Shown here: one piece after another, positions 11,168 to 26,100 of the stretch
Position numbering within the stretch: position 1 is the first letter of the stretch
Layout of the letters: every line of letters begins with the position of its first letter
NCBI GenBank assembly: GCA_016165875.1
Contig: JABBOT010000022.1
Coordinates: 3,499,333-3,563,332 of the forward strand
Length of the DNA stretch: 64,000 nt
Direction of reading: 5' to 3'
DNA from: Acanthopleura granulata
Lineage: Eukaryota > Mollusca > Polyplacophora > Chitonida > Chitonidae
Program-made: the position numbers and the translations under genes
The notes under the pieces: generated by a model
Databases searched by the model: none
Told to the model about the DNA's origin: nothing
The model's input: only the letters and a program-made list of their open reading frames with translations

Positions 11168-14100
11168 GTAAGTTAACACTTATTTCTGGTAATTGGTCAT
11201 TGAAGCGCACAACTGTGCCACCCTTCAGGTACATGTGTTTTCGTTAGCAGATAAGTCAATCTGTACACTTTACGGGATGGGGGTCACAAAACTGTTCCAT
11301 TCTTCCGATACCTCTGTTTTCGTTAGCCGATAAGCCCATCTGTACACTTTTTGGGATAGGGTCACAAAACTGTTCCACTCTTCTGGTATCTGTGTTTGTT
11401 AGCAGATAAGTCCATCTGTATACTGTTTGGGATGGGGGTCACAAAACTGTTCCATTCTTGAGATATCTGTGTTTGTTAGCAGATAAGTCCATCTGTATAC
11501 TTTTTGGGATGGGGCCCCAAAACTGTTCCATTCTTGAGATATCTGTGTTTGTTAGCAGATAAGTCCATCTGTATACTTTTTGGGATGGGGTCACAAAACT
11601 GTTCCATTCTTGAGATAAGGGTATTTCGTTAGCAGATACACTAAAATATGCACTTTTCGGGATGGAATTTTACTTCTGAGATGTTACTTGTGCTACATAA
11701 TGTATGCTGACTACAAAGCACGGGTATAATGCAGGGTATACAAGGTATCAGTCAGAAGCTATGTTAATCGGTTTTTCACTTTTCTGGCTAAAAAGTTTAT
11801 ACTTATTTTAGAAATTTTTGAATGAGAAAAAATCCCCAATAAAAAACCACTTTAAGATATCTTTCGATTTTACCCAACTTTTTTCGTATCAACGCCTACT
11901 CCCCTGGAAAGTTCAAGCCGTAACCAGTAAGTACTTATATTTTGTTCAGTGACCCAAGGACTATAGCTAATACTTCAATTATTTACAGCCAAATTGTTAA
12001 AAGGATGGATGAAAGGTAAAAATTGTAACACCTGTATTGCGCAGATTTCTTATAGGCCCAGTTTCTACCTTAACGAAGCATTTTTGGTTATAAATGTCAC
12101 CATGAAAGATGTAAACACATATGCATAGACCGTGTAAGATAAGTATATACTGTTTTGATAACATATAGAGCAAAAGAATTAAGCATTCGCCAGATGGCAT
12201 TCAAAATGGCTTCATCGAGTCTACACGTATGTTTTGTGTGGATAATGACACCTGTTTACCAAGTCAGTACACCATGATGATACACGGTGTCTGAGTGTAT
12301 TTGGTGAATCTCCCTAGGCTAGGATCTTAACTTAGATCGAGAAGTTCTAAAAATAAACGGCAATGAAATAATAGCATTCAAGTGAATGTGTTATTATGCC
12401 CGTTGTCATGTCGCATGTCTGTTATTAATCGTCGGCCAAGGTGTACCAGGCTAACGTCTGAGTGCGTGTGAAGTACAGTCTTAGGGAATAGCCTGGGGTA
12501 AAACTGTACATTGTATCAGTGAAAACCTTTGAGCTGAATAGGTCACTAGGCTGCCTGAACAACAGTGCAACGGCTGCCTACGAGGACTTAAGCCAGGAGG
12601 TTTGTCAGGGACTATACGAAGAGTGTTTGTTCACTACGGACGCTCCGGTTCCCCTCCCTCACACCCACCCGTACAGCTGTAAAAACAAACAAAAAAAATT
12701 TTGAGTAGACTACGACGTTTAATATGTCTGAAGAAATTAATACAAGAATGTAATTTTAGAGGAACGGAAATCAGCGGACTTGCCATTTGCTTAATTTATT
12801 TAACGGGAGAGTTACGTTGTACTCAAGAATATTTCATTTATACCACGTGCGGCCCGAAAAGAAGCCAGCATGAGCTGGAGTTGAATTCACATCGACCACA
12901 TTTGGTGAGAGGCGTCTTAGTCTTTGTGCCCCTAGCCACCCTCCCTTTCCCAAGCGGACTTTGTCACTGAAAACAAAATATTCTTGAATTGCCTTCTACA
13001 ATTAGGCCAATCAAGCAAATATGTTGTTTACAACTAGGGTTTGTTAATCTTGACAAATCTAAATCCCCTGATCTGAGACTAGAAACGAAACCGAAGGCAC
13101 CTGTCAAGCGGAGGACGTTTTTAGTAATGAGGAAAGACGCGCGAGTCATAGCATCCGTGTTACTAGTGTTGTTCTGTGTGAACAGCCAGTGAAAATAGGG
13201 GCACGTGAATACCTCAAGTTTCGCTGTTAAAAACTAGATATACATATTATTGTCATACACTCGTGTATACAGAAACAAGTGTTTGTGAGTTAGATTGCCG
13301 TGGAAATCGAAAAGTTGTGACAGGATGTCCGTTAGCTGTTGATGATGTGTTTAATGGGGTTTTGCACTTGTTCAATATCACGTGTTCGTTGGGTCTGCCC
13401 CTATAACCCCTCCTACCATGTGACGTGAAGAAACACAATTAGATCAGCGCTGAATAAAACCAATTCTAACACAGCTGTTGGTTCCCAAAGTTTAGCATAA
13501 AAAGCACAGGACTGACACGCAGCAGATTAGTTCTGTAACAGTGGACATGTTTTTATGCCACATGTATAATATCTAAGGTATGTTACCACCAAAATCATAT
13601 CATTATGCCTTGGACAAACTCCTTTTCAGCTTTCAGGATCTTGTTTTGCATAGGCACTTAACGTGTTACAAGACAGTCGTTTAATTGTTTTGAACTTCTT
13701 CACCATTTTGCGAAACACTTGGAGAAAAATATAATACGATATTATTTAACTCATAAAGCACATGTCACACGAGCTCTCCATGGTTTGTAGGAATATCACC
13801 ACCTTAAGCCCAGCGTTTGACGGTGCTGGAGAAAGCTTGAAAACGGTGAGCGGAGTGTGTGTTATCTCCTTTGGTGGTCCAGTCAGTGCTACAGCCTAAG
13901 TTGCAACCTGTCACTTATGCGTAATTCTTGAAGTGACAGACCGAAGCAATGAGCTGATCCTCACACCGAGTCCGTGTTGGCGACCTTTACGACCTTTCAA
14001 GAGGTTTTGCGAGACAACCGAGCATTTTCATATCAATAATAAATCATTCCATAACACATCAAACATATTAGTAACACACGATGCCTGTCTTGACAATATT

Positions 14101-17100
14101 TGAACCATGCTTGGGACATTTGATTTGTCATGAGAGCTGACAATGTCTGTGTCACTTTAGGCTCGAGTGTTAGCAAGTGTTTGCCACATTGTTCCTATTT
14201 CCTAACTGTGTTACAAGTGTAACCTTGCTGAAACCGCGAATAAAAACGTTAGAGCGAAAACATAACGAGGTGACTTGTGACTTTAGACGAACACGTATAC
14301 AAACCTTACACTCTTGCTAACACATCATTCATTTTGAATCGGTCCTCTATGAGGCCAGTAACAATACTGTGGTCATTTGTCGGTATAAAACACCAATCAA
14401 CGACACAATATATTTACACTGGCTTATTGTCTAGATTTTTCTGTATCAATTGCTGATCTGTTATTTCCTGTAACACGGTTTTCACAGCCGAACACAACTT
14501 GTAAGGACATGTCCACAAAAATTTCGCTTCTAACAGAAGCCAGAATACCTTGGTTGTCGTTGTTCTGATGAAACCAGCTGCTACGTGCTTAGTCTCTATA
14601 GTCAAACAACAATGGCGCCCATGAAAGGGAAATCGCTCTTTTCCGCAAAGTTCATACTGAATCGTGTTACATTATTTTCTCGGAGGAGGAAATGGAAACA
14701 TCAAAAATATCAATAACATTTTAAGGTAACAATGCAATCGTTTGAGATGTATAAAATGTTCGTTAGGTATTTTATCGAGAATCTGCTTGTCATGGATGTT
14801 TTTCCGCCTGTATGGACTGTAAGGAATTGTGGCCGTTCGTACCGTAGCATAAGTGACCGCATGCAGTTATGTATGTGTACTACTTTTTAACCATGTTAGC
14901 TTTTGTTAAAGAAGGCATCACTTATTTTAAATCCAAAACGAATTCTTTATAGCTTCATATATACGTCAACAGTTCTCCACGTTCTCGTCCCATGGTGTTA
15001 CAGATACATGTTTTCCGCTTAAAAAAGCCATGTAAGAATGCAAATATTTTTTTACTGCTCCTAGGTCATTTTCACGTCTCTGGGTATATCATTGGGTTGG
15101 AATGCAACAATTCACTGTAACATCCGATAACGCAAGTAATTTGTTTTTGGAATTGGAAACAAGTTTCACTCATGCATGTATTGTATTATGAATCCAAAAA
15201 TACCTTTTTGTAAATTCCATACTCAGTGCATTTGAAACAAATTTCACAATGTCTGTAGGCTTACGTGTATTATGAATTGAACACTCCAAGCTTTACTGAG
15301 AAATCCAAACGAGTGAAAGTTGAAACAAACTTCACTATGTCTAATCTCTTACTATGACTCAAATGCATAAATCACTATCTGAAAAGTCCACAGATATTAC
15401 AGCTATAACGTAAGCTTTGTGATGCATTTATAATAAACTGCATACAACTGTGCAAAAATCCATTTGAAACCCCGCAGCAGTTCATTATAATACATGCATT
15501 TTAGTATAACTTTTTAAAAAAATTTCTGCTAATCTAGAAACATTTTCTTGAGATCAGAATTTTCCAGCCAAGATTTTTTTGGATCAATTAGGGATGTGAC
15601 AAAGTAAGTCTTTGGCACTTATGATCAGTGTCTGTCCCACACTACATTTATATGAATCCTTGGTTGGACTAAGGTACCCATATGACGCCAGTGAAAAACA
15701 ATATAGGCCTAGTTGAAAAATATCAGTAGTTCTACTTAACTGGTAATTTGTCTGCCCGATATTTAGGCCCAAAGGCTAATAAAACAGTGCCTATAAATAA
15801 ATAACTCTATAATAAATGTGGATTGTCATTAACCCATTGTATTTCCTGCTAGAGTAAACCTGTAAATACGTGTTCTGCTCATGCCTTTGGTAATAGAGAC
15901 TAGCTTGCATACCTGCATGATAAAGGTTTGCTTTTTCTACCTACGGCCATTAGTTGTATGTAAGATGTGAAAGGAAGACTGGCGAGTACCAGTGCTGTAC
16001 CAGTTACTAGCTTCTTCTAAGAGTTTATATGGTTCCGCAAACATGGATTAACTTGGCTACTTTACTCAACTAGTAAACAATCGCATTAAGTCTCTTGTAC
16101 AGACTAAGTCTGAGGTACAATATAGTTAAGGCGTATTCGGCCTTAAACCGTTATTTACACTTTGAAAGGTAAGGCTATTCCTGATCAAGTGATTCGGAAA
16201 GTAACTATAGCACGATACCAATGGGAAGGCTATCGAGCATCCCCAGGATTGTACTATGAGTCTTTTTATACAGCACCGTGAAGAGTACATTAATGGTAAA
16301 TAAAATAAATATTCAACAGAGCAGCTCTATATCCAAAAACTTTAATCCAGTTGAAAATCTTCGGACAACGGTTATGTAGAAGATTTTTATAGGCACTTTT
16401 ATTAATCTTTGTATTTCCTTGATTTATATTACTTTCGTGCTTCGATTTTAATACTTCAGTGTTAACAAAAAGGTTATTTTTCAAAATACCACGTTTTATT
16501 ACATATAGTGTGTATCATTTTCGCATTGTATATGTCATACAATAATAGAATATACAATAATTACATTACATGAATTACATGTATGTTGTAAATGGTACAA
16601 ATTATTAATTTTGAGAAAATCATGTCGACAAATAAGCTTTTTTTGTATCTTTTAGGGTGTATTTCCAGAGCTGATATTTCACAAACTGAAGCGGATATTT
16701 CACAACCAGAAGTCTGTCGATATAGTCACCCAGGTTAAGAAATATAATGACTGATATGTGAACACGCATTGACGACGTCAACTTTATCAAAATTTAGCCG
16801 ATTAAAGTCAAATATCTGGATCATTTCCGGTCGTATGGTTTGTAATAATCACAAATATAGGTAAGCCTTTTCTAATTAAAGAACAATTGTTTGTATAAAT
16901 AGTTTGACTCAGAGTCTGTATCCTGGAGACTGACACAGCACGGCCCATCATTTCTGACACTGGACACCGGTGAATGAAGGAAATATTCTTGAAAAACGGC
17001 ACTAAGTTTTCACAAGACAATCAGTCAATCAATCAATCGATTGATCGAGAGAGCAATCAAGCAATCCACCAAACTGCTATAATGATTTCTGACTGAGAAT

Positions 17101-20100
17101 TCCTCCCATAAGTTCAAAGTTTTGTTTATACTCATGCAAGCACTCCGCAGTGGGAGAGATCGACATGCGGAAGCGCATGTAAATCTTTACTAAACGTCAG
17201 GAAAGAAGGCTATATGTATGTAGGCTGTTACGTATATTAACGTTTTAATAAACGTGACACGTCTCAAGAAATTAAACTTTGTTTTACACTAAATAAACTA
17301 GTGCTCCAACTGCAATGCTTTTGTTTTGGGTGGCAAATCTGGAGCTATCTGCCTTGAGAAGGTGTCACATCCGGGATATGCGGAACTGCAGCTGCTGTTG
17401 ATAATAATGATATACGAAAGATTGATAATCTGCAGACGTCTACTTACAAAACATACACACAAACATTTTAGAAAACATAATTAATTACGATTATATGCAG
17501 AGATGATATGATTATGAAATGAAAAAAACATCCACGTAAGAATACCTGTTAGCCACGCACCTGGAACGGTCCGCATAATAAAACCTTCATCAAAGTGATT
17601 TCCAGGCGAGCTACGTGAGCATATCAAGAAACATGCAAGCCACACGCTGGAGAAAAAAGGGGAGTAGGAAAAGATTTAATATTTTATTATCTGATATGAC
17701 TTAACCAAATTAATGTTATGACCTTATGTTAACGCGTTCGTGTCAAATGTGGTCGTAGCGACACGTTTTGGAATGTAACAACATATACAATCTATATATA
17801 ATATAGGCCTATGTTCAGTTCTGAGACCAGCTGTTAGGTTTGATTTATATACGTTTCAACAATGAGATAACAATAATTGATAGAGTCATAATTTGTCACT
17901 TTAAAAGTTATTAGATACTCTCGAAAAAATGGGGTGTTTACTATAGTTGATTGAAATGAAACTCACAATTTGAAACCAAACATTTTTGATGCGCAAGAAT
18001 GATTTCTTGTAGAAAAAAATGTTCAATTCAATTCATGACGTTCTAATATAGCTCTCATTTATGAATAAGACGTTACTATAAAGACGTCAACAATTTTTGA
18101 TTATGATAAATAGATTTTATGATGTATTTATTTATTATGATGAATAGATTTTAACAAACTGAACGTTCCGGCTTTTCTATGCCACATATTTGCTAGATTA
18201 TGGCCAGATTGTAATGTTTGGATGAAATAACCTTATCCTTATGCAGTATAAAGAACCTTCAGTCTAGTTTTGTTACTATTGTGTTATATCTTTCTAGTAT
18301 TACAAACACAAACTATTGCTCACTGAGTACCAAATCAAAGCTATTGATCAGTGAGTATCAAATATAAACTATTGTCCAGCGCGTTCCAAATCTTTTGTTT
18401 AAATTCATTTGATTTCTGTTACACGCCACCTGCAAAGCCCTAGGTAAACAATAACAGACATGTATAGGCCATGCATCTTCAGTACGTAGGCCTACATTTG
18501 TGAAAAAATCGAAATCCACCGCAGTCTAAATTTGTCGTTGGTTTTGTACCTCGCATTTAATCTCCCATGTTTCACATGTTTGTTTTTTTATGTCAGTTTG
18601 TGGGGGGATAAATGCATCTAAAGCGATTTAGAGCATTTATTTAACCAGTTCCTGTACTTGAATTGTGTCAGTCACACAAAGACCTCACGACTGTGTCTGT
18701 TATCAAAAGCATATTTCCACATTGTTTTCTGTGTTAGCTGAGGAACACGTTTTGTTTCCGACACACACTCGGACAGCTAGGGGAAAAACTACACCAGATC
18801 GAGCAATAATAAAACCTGCCCGCGGACAATACCAGAGGGGGTAACAAAGAATACTTGTAACCATAGTGCGAACCTCCCCACAGATAATTGCCATGATCTA
18901 CATAACCGGGCGGTACATGGTCATTTGTGTAGTTCGAAGCCCAGAGGGGTTTTCTCCCCATCACGTCCAGGTTGTGTGAAGACTTGGTTTACCTGTGACG
19001 AAGATTCGCCTGTCGACAATGTTCTGTTTTGTTTTAGGATGTACATATAGACAGTTAGTTCGTTGACGCCCACTGTCAATAGCATTGCACATACAATGTG
19101 ATATGATACGCCAAGTAAACGTCCACAAAGACTTAAAAGTGATTGCGGTTTATTTCATCACAAATTAATGTTTGACAACAGAACAAAATTTACTTGTTTG
19201 AATGGCACTTAGAAGTTGAGTTTACAGTGTATCCTGTAAATTCTACTGATAACAACTTCATTTATTCTTTATACGCGACGTTTCGCTTTAGTTTCTAGAC
19301 CATGGACATGCGTAATTACGCTAGTATCTACACGTAATGTCACATATTTAGTTGTTAGCCATTGAATAGGCAGTGTTTTGTGATGGAATAAATTGTCCTC
19401 GTGTTTTTCTAAAACTATGCACGATGGGCAGACATTAACAAAAAAATCCTTCCCAAAAGGAAGTCCTTCATAACGTCATATACTAAGTAAAGAGAGCGTG
19501 TCTGTTCACACAAGAATCGCTGTTGCAAGGTGTTTGACTTAGAGTTTGCGGTAAAGTTAGTATCATAAAGCAGTTATGTCTCAGTGTGCGAAGCAGTCAG
19601 GGGCTGTTTAAGCTACCTTAATGCCTGATACATATGTGGTAGAAGTTATCAGTGTCGGGCACCTGCATGTGTGATTAAAACCCAGGTATATATACCTCAT
19701 TTAATGAAGTGAAGTACCATAACCACAGCGGTAGTAGGCCTAATTCATGTCCCCAAAAACCTGGAAGTTCATACTAATCAGATTGTCCTCCTACCATACT
19801 AAGGAAATTATTAAACTTTGTCTTCCCGCAGGGTTGTCCCCTGCAAAGTAAAAGCACTGAGGCTATAACTCGGTCAGGTGGCGTTTAGCCTGGTTGCTCG
19901 AGCCAATGCGCAAAAGTGCAAAGGTCATTTTCTTAAGGTTATATTTTTATGGACACGCCCTGCCTATATAGCGAGACCGCACAAGGGTACACTCACGTGA
20001 CAAAACGTGCAATAATACACTCGCACACAAACTGGGCAATGGTAAACTTACAAACAAGTTGTGAAAAGGCACACTTACACACAAACTGGACAGTGGTGCA

Positions 20101-23100
20101 TTTACAAAGTGGGTAATGATACACTCACGGACAAGCTGGGCAATGGTACAAAAGCAGACATTCCGGGCAATGGTAAACTTACAAACAAGTTGTGCAAAGG
20201 TACACTGGCAGACAAACTGAGAAATGTTGCACTTACAGACGAATTGGGCAATGGTACATTTACAAAATAGGCAATGGTACACTTGCAGATAATCTGGGCA
20301 AATGTACGTTTACAGACAAACTGGGTAATTGTGCGCTTACAGACAAACCGGACAAAAGTGTACTTACAGACAAACTGGGCTATGTTGCACTTGCAGACAA
20401 ACTGGGAAATGCTACACATACAAACTGGTCTATGATACACTTACAAACAAACTGGTCAGTCGTGCACTTGACTGTAACCAGTGTATGTTACATATCAACA
20501 ACAACATGGATCTGCAGAAAAACGGAGTTCATAATACGTGTAGATACTGAAAGTATTTTTTCAAATGGATAATGGCGAGATGAAATTTGTGGATGCTCAA
20601 AGTCTGGAGAAATGTGATCTACATTAGATGAATGAATTCATTGTCATTACACATAGGTTATTTCTCTACTTTTACTTTTCAGATGGATAATGCGAAGTTG
20701 AACTCTGTGAATGTTTAGTAAGTTAGGATAAATTATAACGTTTCCCTGACCGTTGTCGGCCATTTACGTCATTGGGTTTATCTCATGGCTTTGCAATATC
20801 AGACAAAACAAAATCACACATCCTGATGCGTTAATCGAGATGCTGTGCTAAATAGTTTAAAACAAAGACATTTTGTATATAGCAGTTTTAATGTTTGTGT
20901 GCACGCATACACTACATACAGAAGAATATATAGCGGTCTAATTTGTAGGAGAGAATTATCAACCAATGAGACGGAAACTATGCGCATCAGAGGATAAAAC
21001 AAAAGCTGTGATTGAAGTCACATGGCTTGGCCAATGATTGTCCGCCTGTTGTAACGTCCTTAAGTCTACGTGCAGGCTCTAAACCATAGTCTGTATGGTG
21101 GGATTGTGGCGGTATGTCAGCCCCCGTGTACCCCCGTCCCGCTTTCCCCCCATCGTACCTAACGCCGTATGGTACCAGATGCAAGTCGGGATGGCCATAT
21201 GCATACTGCCTTCTTTGCGTCCGGCTTTGTTAAACAATTTGTAGATCAGTGGTTTCGCAGTGTTTTACCAATCTTAACATGTTAACGAAAGGTCTCCGGA
21301 TAACAGACGTAAAATTTCATTATCTCACTTTATTTCATGTATTTTAGTAAGCGTTTTCAGTTTATTAGAGAATAACATAAGAGTAATGGTCAAATAAAGG
21401 CACGTACCGGGACGGCGCGCGAGATGTACTGTCCCTGATAATTAATTACTTCATATGACATATATTACGGTATGGTAAACATGAATCGAGGAAAAGCAGC
21501 GAAAAAAAACAAAAGTCTGTTCTTCCTCATCTTCTTATTAAGGTGACAAACCAGTGAATGGTGCAATAATATACATTAAAAAAACACCCCAATCGTAATT
21601 CATACTTCTTGTCCGCGGACGTTTTAAATGTCAACATTTTTCCCACCACGCACTGTGAGCTGTAATACATTGTTAAGCACATTCTGTGGCCTATAGAAAT
21701 ATACATGTAGTTATATAAACGCTGTGAGTGATGTAAACTTGCCTTCAGCCGAACAGCAATATGTTAATCTGTTAAAGGCATTTGTCAGTAAAAATTACCG
21801 GATTGTTACTAGATAATTTAGATTAATTAATTCGGTTGAGTGTTTGTATCCATTACAGGCCCTTTATTCAAATATCTGAACATCAGCCCTCAGAACAAAG
21901 GCCAAAGGTTCCAGAAGAACACGTAGGCTAGATTAGTAATGAGCAGTTTTGGTCCTAAGTACATTTCAATGACAAATTCCAAAACTACTGAAAGTATACA
22001 TCGCCAGCTAATTGGCCGTACTGTTGATTGCGTCGCATGGAGGAACAGAACCGCCATATGTACTGTACTTCTAGTTACATTTATCATATGACTGCTTGAC
22101 GGATTTTTCACTAGACAGGCGAGAGGAGACCTCTAGAACTCGACCCGTATTCAGTTCCCGAAGGAAGGGCTACGGCTTTACGTCAGGAGATTTGCCAAGT
22201 ACATGGTGCGGTACGGTGTTGTCCTCTGCCCCATAATGTCATACATGTATAAGTGGAATGTTCAGGGTAGTTGTTAATTTCAGACTAATTAAAACATTAA
22301 TGATTAGTAAATAGATAAACGACCGTTTAACGGATATATTCTGTTTGTTTGCAGGCGTTCACCTGATCGTCATCGGAGGCGTTCTTCAAGTGATGGCCGC
22401 CTTCATGTCGTTCCGGCGTAATGACCATCTGACAGCCACCGCCTTCGTGGTCTTCTCGGCCATCTGGTCAATCTACGGGATAGGCCACCTGCTGCAGCCG
22501 GTCCTAGGCGCCGAGGTGATGCAGAAGGGGCTTCTGCCAGGGATGATCGCTTTCTGCGCTATCGCCATAGTTCTGTGTCTGTGCGCCTTAACAGTTAATT
22601 ATATCCTACCGCCTGTCCTCTTAGCACTGTTCCTTACTCTTGTCTTCGAGGGGGTGGGGTTGTTTTATCTCTGGGGTAAGAGGGTGGCAGCGGCTTTCGA
22701 GCTGTTCATTGTCCTGACGGGGTTATACGCCGTGGTCGTCATGACGCTCAAGGGCGTCAGCCAGAGGTACGTCTTGCCCGGCTTTGGCAATGCTCCATAC
22801 AATGTTCTGTTGATCAGAGCCAAAGCCCAAGACAACAAAAAGAAAGAAAAAAAGAAAAACACGAAGTACGCGGAGCCCATGGCGTTGGGTTACCTTGGTA
22901 ACGTTGTGCCGGCCACCGTGTTGGCATTCCATCATTTGGGGTATTTCACGGACTTCCGGCCTGCCGCCTCGATGTTGCTCTTCAGTCTTCTCTGTCACAT
23001 GTTAGCCAGTTTCTACGCTTTCCTCCGCCACGATTTTTTCCACTCCGTTCAGTTTATCTGTTATCTAATGCTCTGGCTGTCTAAAGGCATTACCCAGACC

Positions 23101-26100
23101 TTGATATCTCTGGAGTTCCACGACATCATAGAAGCCCGGGTAAAGTTCTACGGTCAGTGGGGCTTGTTTCTGGTGTACGCTGCTCTCCTGGTAGGATCCA
23201 TGTGCCAGGGGAAGATAGTCTTCCTGTACAATCTCCTATTCCTAGTCATGCTCCTTCTGTCTGTAGCACATATCCCTATCAACGTCTATAACTTTACATT
23301 CGGCATCCCCTGCGCCATCATTGCCACGGTGTCCCTGTACATTGCACTGGCCACTCTAGTCAACTCCATTGCAGAGAAGACAGTCCTGTACACGGGGTCA
23401 GAGGTCGTGACCCAGGTCAGCCTGAGGTCATACTTTGAGAGACTCACCGCTTGCTGCAGGTATTTATGCTCCATACTTCGATAATGTCCCCCGCCACGAT
23501 ATGGCTGAGATAAGCCAAATCATTCATTCGATAATGTCCAGATAGTTAGTAGAACACACATTCGTCTGATTGATCCAAACATTTCATTCATCCGATTGGT
23601 CGGAACCTTTTCTTCGTCCCATGGGTCCAAACCTTTCATTCGTCCGATGGATCCGAAAGTTTACTTTTAAGAGAGTTCCGGATTGTGATGGATAGAACAA
23701 ATCTAGGCCTTGAAACAGACATTCGTATGCAATTTGTCAACAATGATAGGCACCCCAAATCAATGAACGACTAATTTTCAAAGCAATGTTCAAGTCAAAC
23801 CTACAAAGAAAGTATTAGACAGTGTATAAAATAGATTCATGCAAAGAGAGTCAATCAACAATTTTTAACGATACCAGAAAGACGCGAGGAATGTTCTAAG
23901 CCTGTATGTTTCATCTGTATCCAAAGAGACGAAGTCAAATCCTCTAAAATTAATATAATTTTTTGTATTCTACAGAAGCCAAAAGTTTCCAGAGATCAAA
24001 GAGATCGAGGAAGGACCGGAAATGGACAAGTACATCGTAGATACCATCTCGTTCCTGGGCAACACGGTGGCCGCCATTTGCATGTCAACTTTCGAAGCGA
24101 CGAACGGGACCGAGGCTCTGCCGTGGGTGCTGGTGGCTGGAGCCTTGATACAGTTGTACGCTGGCAGATTGGCGTACGCCTCGGGAAGTCTAGCTAAGAC
24201 ATACGTCACGGTGGTGCTGGCGGCCTACTGGGGAATGTGGGCCCTTATACTCATCAATGGTATGGAGGCCCACACCGTGGATTAAATGTCTCATGTCACA
24301 TACACACACTCTCAGAATGGAAAGTCACAGAATATATAGGTGTTTGAGATCAGGGTTACAACCCTGTTAATGGCGTTGTGAGTAACGCCATAAAGGCCTT
24401 ATAAGCTGAAGAAGACTTTACAGATACTCCAATACTGTAAGCAGGTATGCTGTTGGGTATCTGAGGAAAGGTTCCACGGAAAGGGCGTGTATATATCTGA
24501 CCAAGAAATCCCAACTAAGAGTAACATTCTACATTTTTAAAAACTGTCGCAGTTTTTGGCACCGGAATTACATTGTAAGAAATCATTAAAATCAGAAACA
24601 ACTACATCATTAATGAGGATACACGGGTTCAATCCCTGTCTTGGACCAAACATTTGTTGATTCCCCCATGCACACTCTTTGTTCATAGAAGCCTTGGTGA
24701 CGATAAGCTGTCAAGGGCGCCTGTTTGGCTCTTTGCACAATCTTAGGGTCCTTGAAGACCATTATTCTTCGGCTAATGTGGCATGCCAGCCTGTGCGTCG
24801 CACGTGGAAAAGTTCATCAATAATTTGCCAACGGTCGGCGGTTTACTCTGGGCTCAGGTTTTTCACCGCCCCTAAAACTGGCTGCAAAAAAAAAATAATA
24901 ATAATAAATGAACAAAAAACATTCAATTCGTTCAACCCATACCTGTGAACGATGTTAACACACCTTGGTTGTGTTTACAGAGAACCTGTCGCCTTCGTTA
25001 AGGGCGGGGTCTGTTGCCGTGCTCAGCCTGCACACTATCGTCATGCTTGTTACCCTCGTCCTGAACAAGGTCTGGCTGCCCGTCTCCATCCTGTTTGAAT
25101 TGAACGCCATTTGTCTTGTGCTTCAATGTTTCGAGGTTCTTCCACGGTACATGCTATTGGTGTCCATGCTGCTGCTAGGTATGTTATATCTCTATGTAGA
25201 AGCTATTTAGAGTATGACTGGTAATGTTATGAAGATTATTTTCAAGTAAACCATTGTTCGAGACTCCTACAATATACGTCAGCTTGGCATTGAATTTTGT
25301 CCGGTAATCAGGAGTGTATTCGTCTGAAAGGACTTCTGTATATTCAGAAGTTTTCTGTAAATATTTTTCTTTCGTAGGTCTGGTGTGTTTTTACGGAGTT
25401 TTCGCCGGCATGGTTAATGGGGTACTTGGAGGCCATATTATTCCAATGGGAGAACCATTCATCAAGGTATGTCAAGGTCATTCGAAGTCAAAGACAACAA
25501 AAAATAAATTCACAACAGTAACACACACAACAACACATCAGTCACATTAGACTCACATTCTACGAATTTGTTGAAATTTGTCAGCAAATCGCGTGCTTTT
25601 TACTAAACCTGAGAATACCTTTACTTGCTGAATATTTCTGAGAGGTTCAATACCTTGCTAAAGAATGGACAAATCGCACCTTGTGTAAGCTTTGGCTCAC
25701 TTGACATTATCCTTTCTTATGGGTGTTTTCCTTGCAAAAAGTTTCGTTAAACTTTACTGTCCAAATATTTCTGATTGCGGTTATTGTCTGCTTTCAGGAG
25801 AGAGATAAAGACTTAGAAGAGCTGAACAGTGGCAAAGCGGTGTGTCCTGCGTTCCCATCACGGCGGACCACCAGTTTGAAAGCGATCGCTAAGATCCTGG
25901 ATGAGGGTGGAGTGTGTGGGGTTCCCACCGACACCGTGTACGCCCTGGCCGCCTCATGCAAACACCCATCCTCCATCAGAAACATCTACAACATTAAAGG
26001 GCGACCTCCAGAGAAGCCCATCTGCGTGTGTCTCTCCAAGCTCGACCAGCTGGTGGACGCCAACCCGGACTTCAGCCCCCTGCTCTGGGCCTTCATGAGA

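Larger units (their letters stand above)
11168..22354 (+). other. Gene B intron 1 (11.2 kb)
   Basis: The largest intron in the window. It holds an approximately 82-bp GATA-containing tandem repeat (11235-11665), an antisense SINE fragment (about 12790-12960) and a 27-bp minisatellite (19984-20472). I found no nested gene. Open frames here are short and lack codon structure. Confidence 0.6.

Noticed and set aside
11235..11665. Regular repeats considered as a CRISPR array
   Set aside because: The units are contiguous with no unique spacers, and the DNA is eukaryotic; it is a minisatellite.
19947..20572. Overlapping 69-126-codon open frames on both strands
   Set aside because: They arise from a 27-bp minisatellite, show repeat-only composition, and have no start context or domain.
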